Assembly: GCA_009992615.1 (NCBI GenBank)
Contig: JAACVA010000118.1
Location: 1-7,681, forward strand
From: Rhodobacterales bacterium
GTDB taxonomy: Bacteria; Pseudomonadota; Alphaproteobacteria; Rhodobacterales; Rhodobacteraceae
Length of the DNA: 7,681 nt
Reading direction: 5' to 3'
The position numbers were made by a program, and so were the translations under genes. Below the pieces are notes generated by a model, which did not search any database, was not told the origin of the DNA, and saw only the letters and a program-made list of their open reading frames with translations. Shown piece after piece: positions 5,683 through 7,681 of the stretch. Positions within the stretch are counted from its first letter, which is position 1. The number at the start of each line of letters is the position of its first letter.

Positions 5683-7458
5683 GAGACCATCGGTGAATTG
5701 CAGCCGCGCCAGCCGCGCATACAGCCCGTCTTCGGCCACAAGTGCATCATGGGTGCCGGTCGCCACGATGCGCCCGGCCTCGAAAACGACGATGCGGTCG
5801 GCCTTTTTCACCGTGGACAGCCGGTGCGCGACGATCAGCGTCGTGCGCCCCTGGGCCAACCGTTCGACGGCCTGCTGCACCGCGCGTTCCGATTCGGCGT
5901 CCAGTGCGCTGGTCGCCTCGTCCAGCAGCAGGACCGGGGCATCGCGCAGGATGGCACGGGCTATGGCGATACGCTGTTTCTGGCCGCCCGACAGCATCAC
6001 GCCGCGTTCGCCCACATAGGTATCAAAACCCTGCGGCAGAGCGGTCAGAAAATCGTGTGCCGCGGCGGCGCGGGCGGCCTGTTCCACCTCGGCGTCCGTG
6101 GCATCGGGGCGGCCAAAGCGGATGTTTTCCCGCGCTGAGGTGGCAAAGATCACCGGATCCTGTGGCACAAGGGCAACATGGGCGCGGAAATCGTCGCGCC
6201 GCATTTGTTTCAGGTCGATCCCGTCCAGCCGGATCGTCCCGCTGTCCGGGTCGTAAAACCGCAGAATCAGTTGGATGATCGTCGTCTTGCCCGCGCCTGA
6301 AGGCCCGACCAGCGCCACGGTTTCGCCCGGCCGCACATCCAGCGTCACACCGTCCAGCGCCGCAATACCGGGGCGCGCCGGATAGTGGAACACCACATCG
6401 TCAAAGGTGATCGCGCCTTTAACCGGACGGGGCAGGGCCAACGGTGCTGCGGGATCATTCACCGTGTCCAAGGCGTTCAACAATTCGACCAGACGCTCGG
6501 TCGCGCCAGCGGCGCGCTGCAACTCGCCCCAGATTTCCGAAAGGGCGGCAACCCCGCCCGCCACCATCACGGCATAGATCACGAACTGCACCAGTTCGCC
6601 CACCGTCATAAGATCGGCCCGCACATCCCGCGCACCCATCCACAGCACGCCGACAATGCCGAAAAACACCAGCGCAATGACGATCACCGTCATGATGGCG
6701 CGGGTAAAGATCCGGCGCCGCGCGGCGTCAAAGCTTTTCTCGGTCACATCGGAAAATGCCGCCCGGCTTTTGGCTTCGTGGGTAAAGGCCTGCACCGTCT
6801 GCACCGACAACAGGATTTCACTGGCGCTGCCCGAGGATTGCGCGATCCAGTCCTGATTTTCGCGGCTCAGCACCCGTAACCGTCGCCCCAGCACGATGAT
6901 CGGCACAATCACCGCCGGCACGATCAAAAGCACCATCAGTGTCAGCTTGGCCGAAGTGAAGAACAACAGCGCCAGACCGCCGACGAGGATCAGCGCGTTG
7001 CGCAGTGCAATCGACACCGAACTGCCAATCACCGACAGGATCAGCGTCGTGTCGGTGGTGATCCGGCTCAGAACCTCGCCGGTCATGATTTTTTCGTAAA
7101 AGGTCGGCGACAGCCCGATCACCCGGTTGAACACCGCCTTGCGGATGTCGGCCACCACCCGTTCGCCCAGCCGGGTCACGAAGTAATAGCGCAGGCCGGT
7201 GCCCACCGCCAACAAACCGGCAATCAGCAGCGCCGCGAGAAAGTAACTGTCCAGCAACGCCTCGACGCTGGTTTCGAATCCGTCCACCACCCGACGCACC
7301 GCCAGCGGCAGCACCAGCGACACACAGGCGGTCAGCACCAGCGAAAGAATCGCCGCAGTGATAAGGGCACGATAGGGCCGCATGAATGGCCAAAGCGACG
7401 CCAATGCGCCGATCTGCCTGCTTTTCGCCCGTTCCTGTTCGCTGAATTTGTCTGCCAT
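5671..7458 (-). CDS. ABC exporter half-transporter, fused permease and ATPase (MsbA-related)
   Basis: This inner-membrane protein should work as a homodimer, or with a partner, to export a lipid or hydrophobic compound. From the ATG at 7458 it has 595 residues. An N-terminal domain with six predicted membrane helices spans about 33-310 (segments near 33-55, 72-94, 148-168, 172-192, 254-276 and 290-308). The ATPase domain runs from about 348, with A-loop FHYPARP, Walker A GPSGAGKTT (385-393), Q-loop Gln433 and signature LSGGQ (489-493). Walker B VLLLDE (509-514), D-loop SALD and the switch His545 follow, so both ATPase half-sites look competent. A GTG at 7464 would add two residues; AGAGGA (7473-7468) is nine bases from the ATG but only three from the GTG. 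It precedes the acyl-CoA synthetase gene by 134 bases. Substrate unknown; it resembles the MsbA-related subfamily common in Alphaproteobacteria. Confidence 0.93.
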   Translation of the reverse strand: MADKFSEQERAKSRQIGALASLWPFMRPYRALITAAILSLVLTACVSLVLPLAVRRVVDGFETSVEALLDSYFLAALLIAGLLAVGTGLRYYFVTRLGERVVADIRKAVFNRVIGLSPTFYEKIMTGEVLSRITTDTTLILSVIGSSVSIALRNALILVGGLALLFFTSAKLTLMVLLIVPAVIVPIIVLGRRLRVLSRENQDWIAQSSGSASEILLSVQTVQAFTHEAKSRAAFSDVTEKSFDAARRRIFTRAIMTVIVIALVFFGIVGVLWMGARDVRADLMTVGELVQFVIYAVMVAGGVAALSEIWGELQRAAGATERLVELLNALDTVNDPAAPLALPRPVKGAITFDDVVFHYPARPGIAALDGVTLDVRPGETVALVGPSGAGKTTIIQLILRFYDPDSGTIRLDGIDLKQMRRDDFRAHVALVPQDPVIFATSARENIRFGRPDATDAEVEQAARAAAAHDFLTALPQGFDTYVGERGVMLSGGQKQRIAIARAILRDAPVLLLDEATSALDAESERAVQQAVERLAQGRTTLIVAHRLSTVKKADRIVVFEAGRIVATGTHDALVAEDGLYARLARLQFTDGLAAE

Positions 7459-7477
7459 GATCACCTGTCCTCTTGCC

Positions 7478-7490
7478 CCGGCTTAGCCGG
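7478..7490. promoter_or_regulatory. Short palindrome in the divergent region before the ABC transporter gene
   Basis: CCGGCT and AGCCGG are separated by one T. It sits 20 bases upstream of the ABC transporter start, inside the 140-base region (7459-7598) that must hold promoters for the ABC gene and the divergent gene at 7599. It may be an operator or chance; the rest of that region shows no other clear signal apart from the ribosome sites. Confidence 0.2.
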
Positions 7491-7587
7491 TTCGCGCGGG
7501 CGGAACAAGTTGCCGCGCCGCGTCACGACGCCCCTGGTGCGAACGCCGCAGCCGCCCCGTCACTGTTGCACCATAACCCGGATCGAC

Positions 7588-7593
7588 AGGAGG
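7588..7593 (+). promoter_or_regulatory. Ribosome binding site for the TTG-started gene
   Basis: A consensus AGGAGG five bases upstream of TTG 7599. It is the main reason for calling this rare start codon over the in-frame TTG at 7566. Confidence 0.6.
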
Positions 7594-7598
7594 CCCCC

Positions 7599-7681
7599 TT
7601 GACCCGGCGCAATATCATCGTGACCAGCGGCATCGGTGCCTCCGCCTTGTGCGCCGGGGGCTATAGTGTGCTGGTCACAGG
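7599..7681 (+). CDS. Unidentified exported protein, N-terminal fragment
   Basis: Only 27 complete codons are present before the window ends. The start is a TTG with a consensus ribosome site. The visible peptide starts MTRRNIIVTSGIGASALCAG and stays hydrophobic: a basic Arg-Arg pair followed by a small-residue stretch, as in a signal peptide. The TRRNII pattern faintly resembles a twin-arginine signal. The single Cys does not sit in a good lipobox (SALC has Leu at -1). I cannot assign a family from so little. It is divergent from the ABC transporter gene. Confidence 0.5.
   Translation, partial: MTRRNIIVTSGIGASALCAGGYSVLVT

Noticed and set aside
3647..6019. Two long plus-strand open frames (3647-4699 and 4721-6019) opposite the acyl-CoA synthetase and ABC transporter genes
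   Set aside because: They mirror the codon pattern of the real minus-strand genes, have no ribosome sites and resemble no protein I know.

Overview
The window is GC-rich, densely coded chromosomal DNA. Gene content and protein style point to an alphaproteobacterium of the Rhodobacterales/Roseobacter type; this is inferred from recognised families, not from any search. All genes look intact except two cut by the window edges. I see no rRNA, tRNA, CRISPR array, transposase or phage gene.

Left third (1-2306, minus strand): a cobalamin (vitamin B12) biosynthesis operon read right to left. The order is a small membrane protein with histidine motifs (2291-2073), the cobaltochelatase cbiX (2076-883), precorrin-8X methylmutase cobH (806-144) and the first 49 codons of cobL (147 to beyond base 1). 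Two of the three junctions are ATGA stop/start overlaps. The third, cbiX-cobH, is opened by a 76-base gap holding an intergenic repeat. CbiX loads cobalt into the ring precursor; CobL and CobH methylate and rearrange the ring. The small protein and the Cys/His-rich tail of CbiX look like metal-handling parts.

Centre (2307-3649): a 271-base divergent intergenic region with several hairpins and one perfect 8+8 base inverted repeat, but no recognisable cobalamin riboswitch. It is followed by a plus-strand xi-class glutathione transferase (glutathionyl-hydroquinone reductase, 2578-3552). Downstream lie a second copy of the intergenic repeat and a hairpin between convergent genes.

Right half (3650-7681): two minus-strand genes, an AMP-forming acyl-CoA synthetase (5536-3650) and an MsbA-like ABC exporter half-transporter (7458-5671), 134 bases apart. 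A new plus-strand gene then starts at 7599 and runs out of the window; only a signal-like N-terminus is visible. These genes show no obvious functional tie to the B12 operon.

Most of the window is ordinary. The parts that most merit a second look are the metal-binding accessories of the B12 operon (small protein, triple CxxC plus His tail on CbiX, structured leader) and the 26-base repeat shared by two intergenic regions.
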